Assembly (NCBI RefSeq): GCF_023278565.1
Contig: NC_064676.1
Coordinates: 2,046,001 to 2,110,000, forward strand
DNA: 64,000 nucleotides
Direction of reading: 5' to 3'
DNA from: Colletotrichum lupini
Lineage: Eukaryota > Ascomycota > Sordariomycetes > Glomerellales > Glomerellaceae
Part shown: in pieces, positions 12,758-24,680 of the stretch
Layout: each line of letters opens with the position of its first letter
Position numbering within the stretch: the first letter of the stretch is position 1
The notes under the pieces: model-generated
Seen by the model: the letters and a program-made list of their open reading frames with translations, nothing else
Told to the model about the DNA's origin: nothing
Database searches by the model: none
Position numbers and translations under genes: made by a program

Positions 12758-15700
12758 ATGCATAACATCGAGACGGGTACGGTGCCGTCAGACGCCCTGC
12801 CTCCAGTGGCAACAGGCGTCCTCGACGACAAAAAGGATGCGGTACATTCAACTTCAAGCAAGGACGATGCGCCTACTCCCGAAACCAAGATCAAGCCCGA
12901 ACGGGAACCTACTTTCAAGGACTACCTGCGCGTGTTCACGTACGCCACGAAATGGGACATTTTCGCCTACTTTGCGGCTGGCATCGCCTCCATCGCCGCC
13001 GGTACCACGTTGCCATTGATGAACAGTAAGGAAATACAACCTTGTTCGTAATGACTGACCATCTGACTTACATGCGCAGTCATCTTCGGCCAACTCGTCA
13101 ACCAGTTCAACGGGTTCACTTCAGGAGACGGCTCAGTATCTCCAGACGATTTCAAGAGGATTGCCGACAAACAGGCCCTTTACCTCTTCATCCTCTTTCT
13201 GGCTCGCTTCGCCCTCAACTATGTCAACAAGTTCGCGTTTAGGATGATTGGCATTCGGCTGTCTTCTGCAATTCGTTTGCACTATCTCCAACGCCTTTTC
13301 GGCCAGACTATCCACGTACTCGATTCGATGCCAGCTGGAGCCGCTGCCGGCACCATCACATCGACCGCGAATACGCTCCAGATTGGTATCTCGGAAAAGC
13401 TCGGCGTCTTCCTCGAGTTCAATGGCACAATTTGGACTGCCATCATTGTGGCTTTCACTTACAATTGGTCCTTGACGCTTGTGACGGCGTCGGTGATTCT
13501 CTTCATCCTCCTGGTCTTGGGTGTTCTGTTGCCTTTTATCATCGAGGGCCACAGTCAAGTGACCCGGGCGGAAGGCAAAGCTTCTGCTGTTGCTAGCGAG
13601 GCGTTCTCAAGCATTCGTATGGTTGCTGCCTGTGGTGCTGAAGACCGCATCGCTGCTCGGTATGCTCGCTGGGTCAATGTTGCTCGTCAGAGGGGCCAAG
13701 CTACGGCGCCTTTGATGGCTCTCCAGTTCGGCATGATTGTAAGTTCACACTCTCTTCCTTAGTCTGGAATGGCAATTTGTTCTAATCCACCGTAGTTCTT
13801 CGCTCTCTTCGGTACTTTCGGACTGGCATTCTGGTACGGCACACACTCATGGGTTGACGGGAGAGTTGACAATGTCGGCGAAGTCATCATGTAAGAAACG
13901 CTGAGCCACAAGGACCCTTGAATCACGACCTAACCTACGAGATAGTGTCCTCATGTCAGTCATGCTTACTGTCATGTCCCTCGAGCGTATCAGCACTCCT
14001 TTGCTCGCCATCAGCAAGGCAATGGTCGCGGCATGCGAATTCTTGACTGTCATTGACGCTCCTCGTCCAAAGACGGGAGAGCTGAAGGAGCCTGAAGTAT
14101 CCGCCAACCAGAACATCGAATTTAAGGGAGTCACCTTTGCGTATCCCAGCCGGCCCCACGTCAAAGTTCTTGACGATCTGGACCTGACTATCGAGGCGGG
14201 CAAGGTCACGGCTATTGTTGGCCCCTCGGGATCCGGCAAGAGCACAATTGTAGGCCTGATTGAAAGATGGTATACCCTGCAAGACCAGTACATCATCGCC
14301 AAGACGATCGAGAAGGACAAGGTGAAGGACGCCCAGAAGAAAAAGAAGAAGAAAAGCAAGAAGAACGGAGCGGATGAGTCTGACGATGAGGAAAAGCCAG
14401 AGCCCGAGGAAACCGGACCCTCCGTAGAGCTCAAAGGCTCCGTTTCTACTTCTGGCCATGCCCTCGACGACATCGATCTTAAATGGTGGCGATCACAAAT
14501 TGGTCTTGTTCAACAAGAGCCTTTCCTTTTCAACGATACGATTTTCAAGAATGTTGCCTACGGATTGATTGGCTCACAGTGGGAAGACGAATCCGAGGAT
14601 AAGAAGAGAGCTCTTGTCAAGGAAGCTTGCCAAGAATCATTCGCCGACGAATTCATCGATCGCCTGCCGGACGTAAGTACATCGCCTTGCCTTGCTTCTG
14701 CGAACGCATACTAATCGTGAGCCTCTAGGGTTATGACACTTTTGTCGGCGACAGTGGCGCAAAGCTTTCTGGCGGACAGCGTCAGCGCATTGCCATTGCC
14801 CGAAGCATTGTCAGAAAGCCAAAGATCGTGATCCTGGACGAAGCCACCAGCGCCATTGATGTTCGCGGCGAGAGAATCGTTCAAGCTGCTCTCGACAAGG
14901 TCTCCCAGAACCGCACGACAATCACTATTTCCCATCGACTTTCTACCATCAAGAAGGCCGATCGAATTATTGTTCTGAAGAAGGGCAAGGTTGTTGAACA
15001 AGGCACCCACGAGAGCCTCCTAGAGGATGATGAGGGTGTTTACTACGGGCTGGTCCATGCCCAGCAACTATCCCTCGGAGACCAAACGGAAGCCAGCGAT
15101 GACGATAACCCGAAGGAGGAAGACCTCGGCGAGTATCTTGGCCGGGAGAAGAGCGCTGCAATGTCCGAGGCCAGTGGTACACGCCAAAAGTCCGAGGCTG
15201 TGAATCGCAACCTTTTCCAAAGTTTCGGTCGGTTGCTGTACGAGCAGCGGAGCCGTTGGTATCTCTGCATCCTCACCGTCGTCTTCGCGGCGTGTGCTGC
15301 GGCTGGAACCCCATTGCAGGCATACCTCTTTGCCAAAGTCATCGTAGTGTTCAACCCCCTGAACTCACCTGACAAGATCCGAAGCGACAGCAACTTCTGG
15401 TCTCTCATGTGGGCGGTGCTTGCTATCGGTATTGGTCTGTCGTACTTTTTCATGGGATTTGTGGCAACACATCTGGCGGCTATTATCTGCGCAGTCTACA
15501 GGCAGCAGTATTTCGAGGCTATTCTATTCCAGAAGACCTCGTTCTACGATGAAGAAGAGAACGCTCACGGCAGTCTTACAGCTCGTGTGGCTGGAGATCC
15601 TAAGCAGTTGGAGGAGCTCCTGGGTCTCAATATGGCCATGGTCTACACGGCAATCTTCAACGTCATTGGTGCCATCTCTATTGCGTTTGCTTTCGGTTGG

Positions 15701-17033
15701 AAACTGGCACTGGTCGCTCTCTGCGTCACGATGCCTATTGGTCTCATATCGGGATACCTCCGCTTCAAGTACGAGATCGAGTTCGACAAGATGAACGCCG
15801 CAGTCTTTGCCGAGAGCTCCAAATTCGCCGCCGAGTCCATTGGGGCTTTCAGAACAGTCTCGGCCTTGACACTAGAGGACATGACTTGCTTACGGTATGA
15901 AAACCTGCTCAAGGGCCACGTCAGCCATGCCTTCAAGAAAGCTCGGTGGACGAGTGCAGTATTTGGTTTCTCAGACTCGGTTTCCATGGCTTGTCAGGCT
16001 CTCATCTTCTGGTACGGTAGTCGACTCCTGGCGTCCGGAGAGTACCAAGCTCAGGGTTTCTTCGTCTGCTTCATGGCCGTGATCCAAGGCGCGGAAGCCG
16101 CCGGACAGGGTCTCAGCTTCGGTCCCAATGCAGCCCAGGTCACGGGCGCCTCGAACCGCATCATCAACATGCGCGAGTCCCGGAACCAGGACCTCATCCC
16201 CGCGACTGAGAGGATTCCCGACTCGGAGGGCGGTGTCCAGATCGAGCTGCGCGACGTGCACTTCAAGTACCCGACCCGCGACGTGTCCGTCTTCAAGGGC
16301 CTCAACCTGACCATTGAAAAGGGCCAGTTTGCCGCCCTCGTAGGCGCCTCCGGCTGCGGCAAGACGAGCATCGTCTCCCTCATGGAACGCTTCTACGACG
16401 TGCAAAAGGGCGCCATTCTCTGCAACGGCAAAAACATCAACGACATCAACGTCTACGAGTACCGCAAGCAGCTCTCCCTGGTCGCCCAGGAGGCCACGCT
16501 CTTCCAGGGCACCCTCCGGGAGAACATCCTCTTGGGAGTTGAGGATGACACCGTGACGGACGAGCAGCTGCACCAGGTCTGCCGCGACGCCTCGATCCAC
16601 GAATTCATCGCGTCCCTGCCCGAGGGGTACAACACCGACATCGGCAGCAAGGGCGTCTCCCTGTCGGGTGGACAGAAGCAGCGCGTGGCGATTGCGCGCG
16701 CCCTCATCAGGAACCCCAATATTCTCCTGCTCGACGAGGCGACGAGTTCCCTCGACTCCGAGTCGGAGAAGCTGGTCCAGGCCGCCTTTGAGAGGGCAGG
16801 AAAGGGGCGGACCATGGTTGTCGTCGCGCATCGTCTCGCGACGGTGCAGAATGCCGACGTCATTTTTGTTCTGGGTGAAGGCAAGTTGTTGGAGAAGGGC
16901 AGCCATAATGAACTGTTGAAGAAGAAGGGTGTGTATTGGCACATGGTAGGTTCCACCACCCCCAAGCAACAGAGAGACAGAAGATTTACTGACTTATTTT
17001 TCGTAGTGTCACAGCCAAGCACTCGATAGATAG
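12758..17033 (+). CDS. Full-length MDR-type (ABCB) ABC exporter, six exons
   Basis: ATP-driven membrane exporter with TMD-NBD-TMD-NBD order, as in fungal Mdr1/AbcB multidrug transporters. Exons are 12758-13025, 13080-13738, 13796-13890, 13946-14672, 14729-16945 and 17007-17033, with introns of 54-61 bp; the joined frame gives 1330 aa. NBD1 has Walker A GPSGSGKST (about 433), Q-loop LVQQEPF (about 527), signature LSGGQRQR (about 596) and Walker B IVILDEATS (about 615). NBD2 has Walker A GASGCGKTS (about 1122), LSGGQKQR (about 1227) and ILLLDEATSS (about 1249). The last exon encodes only CQSQALDR; reading through the last intron gives a different tail, but the spliced tail is the usual ending of this family. 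A Lys-rich then acidic insert of roughly 50 residues (about 460-510) separates Walker A from the Q-loop in NBD1. Substrate is unknown: drug efflux or metabolite export are both possible. Confidence 0.95.
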
Positions 17034-17629
17034 ATCGTTGGTAGATATATGGCTCCTCGATGTGCAGAACGGAGGAGTATGAGTGTTACATGATAGGTAG
17101 AATAGCTTTGAAAGCTAGAAGGATGGAGTTTTTCTCTTCTCTGCAGAGCATGATGTACATTACTAGAGAACTACACTCCAAGATTCGTAATACATGGAAC
17201 CCAACATGCGTTGTCTTCCCACCTGACGGCATCAGCACATGCTCGGTGTCATCTCCCTAATAGATGACTATCATGAATATTGTACGTGTGATCCGGTGGT
17301 GCCTGATGCTTCACAGGAGAAATAGACTCGGATATTTCCTCAATGGTGGAGCGGCATCTGTCTGCAATAAAACATTCTCTAGGGCCATCAATGATTACGG
17401 CAATGCCGAATAGTGTGATGATTCGTGTGGCTTTTCAGGAGCTAACCACGCTTTGGTGAGTTAGTCTCAGGACCTCCTTTCTATTCGGAGCCCTAAGCTC
17501 TCCACGATGTCCAACGGCACGATGAGCCTGCTATACTGCAAAGAATACCTTGTATCAAAATGCCTCTCTATTCACAGACGCAGTAGAGCGTCTCGATGCA
17601 AAATCCCCAAGGCCCTCAAACTCTCTCTC
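17034..17629. other. Convergent 3' region, MDR / cupin
   Basis: About 600 bp between two genes that end toward each other. It should hold the 3' UTRs and polyadenylation sites of both. No coding frame, repeat or RNA gene is evident. Confidence 0.5.
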
Positions 17630-18199
17630 TCACTTGGAAGAAGAAGGCTTCACATCCCCCATGCCAACCCCGTAATCCTCCTTCAACACCTCCCCGCCAA
17701 CCTCAAGCGGCTCCGCCTCCTGCAGCACGTACAACATGCGCCCCCACTCCGTCTCGCTCACGTTCTTCCACGCGTGCATCGTGCCCCTCTGCACGCTCAC
17801 GTCCCCCCTCCGCATCCTCCTCGTCTCGCCCGAGTCCAGCACCAGGTCGATCTCGCCCTCGAGCACCACCCCGTAGTCGAGGCTGACGGTCCGGTGCATG
17901 GGGCTCAGCGACCCGGGCGCCATGTCGACGATGCGCACGACGCTGCCGCCGGGGATCACGATGCCGGGCGGGTCCGACAGGCGCCGGGCGTAGGCGGTCA
18001 CGTCTGCGTTCTGGGCGAGGGGGACGGGGGTCTGCTCTGTGGTGTAGCCGAGGTAGAACTTGGCGCCGCCGCCGACGGTCTGTTGCGGGATTTCGGGGGC
18101 GATGGTGGTGTTGAAGATTGCCTTGCCCGTGGAGGGGTCGTGGTCTGTTATGAAGCGGTGGGGGCGGCGGAGGTCGGTGGGCGAGGCGTGGGAGGCCAT
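17630..18199 (-). CDS. Small cupin-fold protein
   Basis: Single-exon gene of 189 aa. A central beta-barrel cupin core is visible at about 80-165: PGSLSPMHRTVSLDYGVVLE corresponds to cupin motif 1, and GDVSVQRGTMHAWKN to motif 2, with His142 and Asn146 in the usual places. Motif 1 keeps a single His (His102) where metal cupins normally have HxH, so metal binding is uncertain. There is no signal peptide or membrane segment, so the protein is probably cytosolic. Fungal single-cupin proteins of this size often sit beside oxidoreductases. Here it lies in tandem downstream of the monooxygenase gene (19231-21704, same strand) and tail-to-tail with the MDR exporter. A dioxygenase, isomerase or binding role cannot be told apart from sequence alone. 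Confidence 0.85.
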   Translation of the reverse strand: MASHASPTDLRRPHRFITDHDPSTGKAIFNTTIAPEIPQQTVGGGAKFYLGYTTEQTPVPLAQNADVTAYARRLSDPPGIVIPGGSVVRIVDMAPGSLSPMHRTVSLDYGVVLEGEIDLVLDSGETRRMRRGDVSVQRGTMHAWKNVSETEWGRMLYVLQEAEPLEVGGEVLKEDYGVGMGDVKPSSSK

Positions 18200-19230
18200 T
18201 GTTGCGGGATGTATGTGCTGTTGTTTGTCTTGTTCAGTGTGGTTTTGTACGAGGTTGATGACGGATGGGAGGTTGCGGTGTCCAGCTGTTTATGTGTGAT
18301 GTAGGTGCAGTTACTACGTTTGTTGAAAGACGTCAAAAGTATAAATAGTCCATGCCGAAGTCGAGGGGAGAGCCGTGTGACGAAGAAAGTTGAGACGAGC
18401 AAGCTTTCAAGAAGGAGGATGGGCGGTCTTCTACTCCCCTCGAAATAAAAGCAACCCATTGAGCTTACAAATGAACAGCTGCAAAGTAGACTTCTGTAAC
18501 ATCCCGTTGATCATTCCCTTTCCCCCGCGCCATCCCACCCCCTCTCCCCCCTCCTCGACCACCATGTTTGAAAGTAGTTGCCGTGTCGGCATTCCGGCGT
18601 CGTACGGGCTTTGAGCTTCGCCAGCTTCTCGCACCCATCTGCCATGCCGGAGCGAGTGGGCGGAAAGTGGAGGTGGGGCCGGGACGTCGAGAGGAGGTGG
18701 GTTGTGCGGGGACGGGTGTGGGAGGGCGGACAGCTACGGCGGACGCTATGAAACTGTAATCTCTTCACACGTGTCGGGTCTTGTACGGCTGTGCATCTGA
18801 GGTAAAAACAAGGCCACCAGAAAGCTGGGGTGGAAGGTTTGTTCTCTGCACATGATCTTGAAGGGTCCTATGCATCGTTGATCTGAGATCTTGGGTTCGG
18901 GCTCACGGACGACTGTAAGAGCCGGGTATATTTGGGGAGGGGGCTGAGAAAAGATGAAGTGGAATAATTCAACTTCACAAGGTTGATAGGAAGAAGATTA
19001 CTGTATAATCTTTTGGAAGCGGGATTGCAGAATGATGCGCATGGTCAGCGTCTTCATCTGGGGCATGTCCAAACATGTTATGGGTTTCGATTATCAAAGT
19101 ACAATGTTGGGTATTCACCAGGCCCGAAGCCTGGATGCCACTACGAGAAAAAAGTATACACAATGCCTCCATCATGAGATCTGATGATATGACAATCTCT
19201 TCCCCTTGCTCCTAGACTTCCCAAACTGCC
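18200..19230. other. Intergenic region upstream of the cupin gene
   Basis: About 1 kb between two minus-strand genes, containing the cupin promoter and the 3' end of the monooxygenase gene. No convincing coding frame is present. A pyrimidine-rich stretch lies at 18505-18560. Confidence 0.5.
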
Positions 19231-21704
19231 CTACTCTATCCTCCGAGCCGCAGAAACGTTCGGCACGCCCGTCCCCTCAACGACTTTGGCACCCACAACC
19301 TCATAGATGGGCATCTCAGCCAGGAACTTGGCAACGTGATGCAGCGTCGGCAGCTTCTCCCAGTCGAGACCGTCCATCTTGACCGAGACGTCCGCCGCAG
19401 ACGCCCTAGACACGGCGTGTACCGTGGCGGGGACGTCCTTGGCCTCCTCCTCGTGCGGCACCACGCACGCGTACTCGGCGTCGGCCTTGCCCGGCTGCCC
19501 GACCGAGGGGATATACCGGTACGTCAGGATCCCGTAGTCCGCCTCGCCGCCGATGGTGCCGTGCTCCGTCTCGGGCTCGTCGCGGCGCAGGTTCTTGAGC
19601 GAGATGTCGGCAAAGGTGGCGCCCCGCCACGAGGCACGGACGCGCGCTGCCGTGGCGTGGTGCTCGAGGTCAATGTCGCAGAACAGCTTCGGCATGCCGA
19701 GCTCCTCGCGGCCCGATACGATGGGATCCGTCAGGGACTCGAACAAGACAGACAGGTGGGTGCCGCTGATGGCGGTGCTGTCGCGCTTGACGTACTCGAT
19801 GCCGTGGATGTACAGACCCAGATGGTTGTAGCCGCCGCCGCCGAGCCAGGACATGTTGTTGAGCTGGGTGACGGAGAGCGAGGCGGCGCAGACGGTGCCC
19901 GGTTCCTTGAAGCGGAACGAGTCCGTGGGGAGGATGGTCTCGAGTAGCGTGCGCGACGTGAGGAACTTGACCGACATTGTCTTGAAGGTGCGCTCGAGCT
20001 CGGACGGCTGCCGGCGGCCGAAGAAGTCCTGTCGGGGGCCCGGGAAGGGACCGAAGCCGATGGGCATGCGCCAGTACATGTCCTGCTTCTTGGACCAGAG
20101 GTACTTGTTGAAGATCTTTGTCGCGTGGTCGTGCTCGTCGTGGCCAAAGTTGTAGTTTGTGTAGTTCATCACTGTTTTTCGTCGTGTTAGTTGATTTGCC
20201 AGGGGGTGTATGTGTGTGTGAGAGAGGGGGGGCTTTCACGAACTTTTGATGGCGGGTGGTTGGCCTGGTATTCTGTCCTTGCCGGCTTGACGAGAGAACT
20301 CTTGGATCTTGTGCGCGCGCTCCATGCGGATCTTTTCGTACAGACGTAAACGCTCAGGGACTTCGTCGGGCGATGTGCCCTTGGGTAGAACGACTGCTAA
20401 CGCTGCTCCGTCTTCCATAGCCTGGCCTGCGCCTTGCCCCTGATCTACGGCTCTGTTAGTATCTTGAGGTGGAACGTCTCGGTAAGACGAGACTTACGAG
20501 GTGTGAAAGGGTGCGCGGCGTCACCCAAAAGGGCGAGCTTGCCATTCACCCACGTCGGCATAGCCTCCATATCCAACAACTGCCATACATTGACTTCATC
20601 GGGATTAACCTTCTTTATCAGCTGCAACACAGCAGGATCAAAGTCCTTGTAAACCTTGAGTAGTTGTTCGATGGAGCCCTTCTTGTTCCATTCTAATGCT
20701 TCATCAGTCTTGTTGCTGTACGATGGGGGGTGAAAGAGACTTACCGTCGCTTGCGTTTGCCTGAGACTCGGTATCCGGGTGAATGCAAACAAAGTTGAGG
20801 AGCTGGTTATTGTTGCACGGGTAAATCACAATACGCCTGTCCGTACCAAACCAAATTCCCAGTGAGTTCTCCCTGTCGACCAAAGGCGCAGTGACGGGGT
20901 CCTCGAGGGCGGCGGCGCGGGGGATGAGGAAGCGGAACGCCGCCTTGCCGGAGCGGAACAGCTTGTAGTCGGTGCCAGTTACAAATTTCCTGACCTTGGA
21001 CTATTTGGAGAATGTCAGTATCGCCAGCCTTACTACACCTCCGCTCCTTCGTTAACCTACGTAAATACCATCGGCACCAAGAATGACATCTGCCTGAACG
21101 GTCGTCCCGTCTTCCAGCGACAGCTCGCCCTTCTCGGGGTCCGCGCCGACAACCTTGGACGCGACATGAAGCTTGGCCGGCGTGGTGACCTCTCCGTCCT
21201 CAGCCGTGGCGACGTTGCGGATCTCGTTGTGGAGGTAGGCGCGGTGGACGAGCTGCCAGGGGTGCTGCCATTGACCCTGGGACTTTGTAATGTCGACGTC
21301 GAAGCCGCCTTGGTTGTTCAGGTCCCTCTCCTTGAAGTGGTGTGAAGGGTTGGCGCCGAACGTCTCGGCGTAGATGCCCCATCTCCGCAGGAGACCGTTG
21401 GAGTTAGGGGCCAGATGTACGGCGGCACCGGTCTCGTTGGCGAGTCTCGACTGTTCGTAAAGCTACGGTTGAAAGCGTGAGTACGATGGGCAGCACGAAT
21501 GGGGCAATGGGGCGAGTGTGATGAGGCTACGGGTGGGGGGCATCTTACGTCAACTTGGTGACCTTGCCGGCGTAGTGCGATGGCTGTGCTTAAACCACCA
21601 ATGCCGGCGCCTACAATGGCAATCTTGAGAGGCCGGGGATATTCGTGGACCATGGGACTCGAGTACACGCCATTAGGGCGCTGAGGCTCTCCGTTGACCA
21701 ACAT
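19231..21704 (-). CDS. FAD-dependent monooxygenase fused to an acetoacetate-decarboxylase-like domain (six exons)
   Basis: Exons (minus strand): 21704-21549, 21462-21061, 21000-20745, 20692-20498, 20444-20244 and 20171-19231; introns are 52-86 bp, all in phase, giving 716 aa. Residues 1 to about 400 are a salicylate-hydroxylase-type group A flavoprotein: dinucleotide-binding VGAGIGG (31-37), the DG region GADGIY (about 181-186), and FAD-contact GDAAHPFTPHQGQG (about 327-340). Residues from about 404 on match the acetoacetate decarboxylase fold family (WRMPIGFGPFPGPRQ near its start). The fusion rests on the last splice (donor GTTCGT at 20243, acceptor CAG ending at 20172), which restores one frame through ATG-ATG-AAC. 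If that intron were not removed, the second domain would start on its own at 20172. The likely role is hydroxylation of an aromatic or polyketide-like acid followed by decarboxylation or ring processing; the substrate is unknown. Confidence 0.85.
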
Positions 21705-23441
21705 GGTGCCAAACTGGACGTGTGTGCAGAAGGGAAAAGAGGGTGCGTTGTTCTGTGGTCAGATTGTGAAACAAAGACCTTTACTTGACTCTCGCAGTTG
21801 TTTGTGGACGAGGAATTGTTTAAGGGGAATGTCAGAGCTGCGAGTAATGTGGATGGGAAAGTGTGAGACCGAAGCGCCGAGATGTGAAGAAAAAAGGGCC
21901 GCAACCATGTGTTATGAGAAAAAAAAAAGAAGACGAGATATAACCGATGTTTGACGGGGGAACGAATAAGACCGTACGACTTACACTCCCCGTCATCTCA
22001 AACGCTTCCCGCCCCGGACTTCGACGCTACGCCACCGCGTCGATCGTTCGGTCTGCTGGGCTTCGACAGCTCGGCCCCTCCCTCCCTTGTCTCCATTGCA
22101 ACCACCATCAAAACTGCCAACGCAACCCCGGACTTTTTGCAATCGCCGAGCTCTCACAGGGCAAGAATTGGAGGGAGCTAGTGAAAGTCATCATGCCCCC
22201 TTCCTCATCAGAACAAAAGCCATACCGAAAGAGGGTGACCACTGGCTGGGCAGATTGCTCCCCCGCATTTTCTGCCGACGGGCGGAAGGCCGGAACCATG
22301 GCGGGGGAGGGGACGTGTTATACGCGGGACGTCGTTTAGCCTCATCATCCATACTATGCGATCACCTAGTAACCCTGTTCCTCACAGCTGTGCCCATCTG
22401 TCATGAGAGAAGCAGAAAACAATCGTCCCGAATAAACTCTTTTGAAAGTACTTGAGACTAATCGAACAGCTGAGCTTATGCACAAAGGTCTCAGCGGTAA
22501 GCCTCCTTCGAGTAGTCCCCCCTCCGCCCATTCACAGGAACTTGCAAGGGGAAGGTGACAACGGCCGTTATTCAAAAGGTTGTAATAAACATTTTCAGCG
22601 TCGAACTGGAAACCGAATGGTTTGTCGTACAGACAGACTTTCTCGGTAAGGATGTGTCGGGGAGTGTTTGCGGTCAAGGAGGGGGGGGGAGCGAGCAAAA
22701 GATCGGCTCAGGTGGGGGTGGGTCCGTTGGGTTTCTTCTTGTTGCTGCTGCTGCTGCTACTGTGACTTGTAGTTTACCACAACTTCCTACACCAATATGT
22801 CTATTATTGGGGGGATACATCCAAGCGACATTGAATCAAAGTCATAGCATATGTGCCTCTGTAACTGATGCATCTGCCGCATATAGTACCAGGTATTTGT
22901 GTGTTCCAGGTCCAGTTCCAATTATGATCCAATTCCTACCTGTCCATCGCACTCTGTAGCTGCTTATGTTGCGAATACGGCAAAACATAGGATGAGTTGA
23001 ACTCAACTCATTGGGAATATCAATCTGACCAAAACTCTTCCAGGCCTCACCTTGTTCTACTTCATCCCATCGGATCTAGTCCACGGTAAACGGAACAATA
23101 AGATCAGAACCCTACTGCTCGCGCGAACCCACATGGAACCCTCGGCACCCGCGTAAGGCACTCTGCCGCAATCATTACCCCGCCCTTTTCTTCGGCTCCT
23201 TGGTGCGCATGCCGGCCCCAATCTGGTCCCGACCTTACCCCGCCCCGACACCGGAATTCCGATACAAAGCTCCGGAGTTCCTTTACAACACAGAGCTCGT
23301 CGGGACCGAACAAGGCCGCGCTCACTGGCACACTCACACCGCACTCATCACCCCTTACTTTTGCCGATCGAAAAAAAATTCAACAGGAACTAGGGGGGAA
23401 AAGAAGAGAAAAAAAGGAAAAACAGAACACTCTCAGAAACC
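21705..23441. other. Divergent promoter region, monooxygenase / SDR
   Basis: About 1.7 kb between genes pointing away from each other, so one interval probably serves both promoters. It has no supported coding frame. It contains a short G-rich run near 22680-22730, a CTG/CTT trinucleotide patch near 22735-22760, and A-rich sequence immediately before the SDR start at 23442. Confidence 0.5.
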
Positions 23442-24292
23442 ATGTCTCCAATCCCAACCGCCCTCATCACAGCAGGCAGCGCAGGCCTCGGCGCCGCGAC
23501 AGCCAAACTCTTCGCCCGCAACGGCTACAGCGTCGTCATAAACTACGCGAACAACAGCGACCGCGCGGACGCCCTGGTCAAGGAACTCGAGTCCCTCTCG
23601 TCCACCTCCCCTTCTTCCACAGAAGGAGGCCAAAGGCAGCGCTTCCACGCCATCAAAGCGGACCTCTCCTCCCGCGCCGAGACCTCCGCTCTCGTCGAGA
23701 GCGCGGCCGACGCCCTCGGCGGCCGCCTCGACGTCCTCTTCTCCAACGGCGGCTGGACGAGGCTCCGCGACATCGCGGACCTCGACGACAACGTCGACGA
23801 GGACGACTGGGACCGCTGCTTCAACATGAATGTGAAGTCGCACCTGTTCCTCATGCACGCCGCGCGGCCGTACCTCGACGAGGCCGAGGGCGCGTTCATC
23901 ACGACGGCGTCGCTGGCCGGTGTCAAAGTCAGCGGGAGTTCACTGGTAAAACATTCTTTTCTTTGCAATCTCGTTTCTCTCCATCTCTCTCCTGGTCCTC
24001 GCCATCTCTGCTGCCCAATATCGTATGGGCGCAGGAAGCAAGCAAGGCAAGGCAAGGCGGATTCTCTAACACGATATGCAAAAACAACATAGGCCTACGC
24101 CGTCACGAAAGCAGCCCAGATCCACCTCGTAAAAGGCCTCGCGTTAGCAGCGGGCCCGAGAATAAGAGTAAACAGCGTCTCTCCAGGCCTCATGTTGACG
24201 GTATGTTACACAATCCCCACCCTTCCCCTTCCCCATCACTCCAACCCTCATACCTTACCCTTATCTCTGCCCCCCCCCCCCCCCCCCCCCCC

Positions 24293-24348
<56 letters not shown>

Positions 24349-24641
24349 TCCCCCCCCCCCCCCCCCCCCCCCCCCCCCTTGTCTATCTCATCCAACTACA
24401 TACGTATCACGGCAAGACACATCCGTGAAAAGACAGAAACAGACATGCTCACTGCATACCCACCGTTCCGCGTGTATAGGAATGGGGCCTACAGTTCCCG
24501 CAAGAGAAACAACAGGCCGCCCGGGACAGGACGCCGCTCAAGCGCCTCGCCACGGTCGACGATGTGGCCGACCAGGTGCTGTGCTTCGCCAGGAGCAGGA
24601 GCGTCACCGGCGCTAACGCCGTCATTGACGGGGGGCTCAGT

Positions 24642-24647
<6 letters not shown>
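23442..24647 (+). CDS. Short-chain dehydrogenase/reductase (three exons)
   Basis: Classical SDR of 259 aa. Exons are 23442-23945, 24093-24200 and 24480-24647; introns are 147 and 279 bp, phase 0, and the joined protein has standard length. The N-terminal Rossmann glycine motif reads TAGSAGLG, where the family usually has TGxxxGxG, so the first Gly is Ala. The structural Asn lies in NMNVKSHL, the catalytic Ser in ITTASLAG, and YAVTK (170-174) supplies Tyr and Lys at the start of exon 2. The C-terminal DGGLSI ends the fold. Preference for NADP(H) is not clear. The second intron holds a 109-nt poly-C tract and the stop codon runs directly into a GA microsatellite. It lies between the divergent monooxygenase gene and a convergent MFS gene, which suggests a shared small-molecule role. 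Confidence 0.93.
24270..24378 (+). repeat. Poly-C tract inside an intron
   Basis: The stretch is 109 nt with only three non-C bases (A at 24293, T at 24346 and 24349); the longest uninterrupted run is 52 C (24294-24345). It lies inside intron 2 of the SDR gene (24201-24479). The other strand is poly-G and could form G-quadruplexes. Exact length may be an assembly or polymerase-slippage estimate. Confidence 0.95.

Positions 24648-24674
<27 letters not shown>
24646..24674 (+). repeat. GA dinucleotide microsatellite at the SDR stop codon
   Basis: An uninterrupted GA run begins within the TGA stop of the SDR gene and continues into the 3' UTR. A purine-rich, GAGA-like stretch continues to about 24810. 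Confidence 0.95.

Positions 24675-24680
<6 letters not shown>

Noticed and set aside
23963..24616. Frame encoding a long polyproline protein
   Set aside because: The prolines come only from the intronic poly-C tract; the same DNA is explained by the SDR gene exons and intron.
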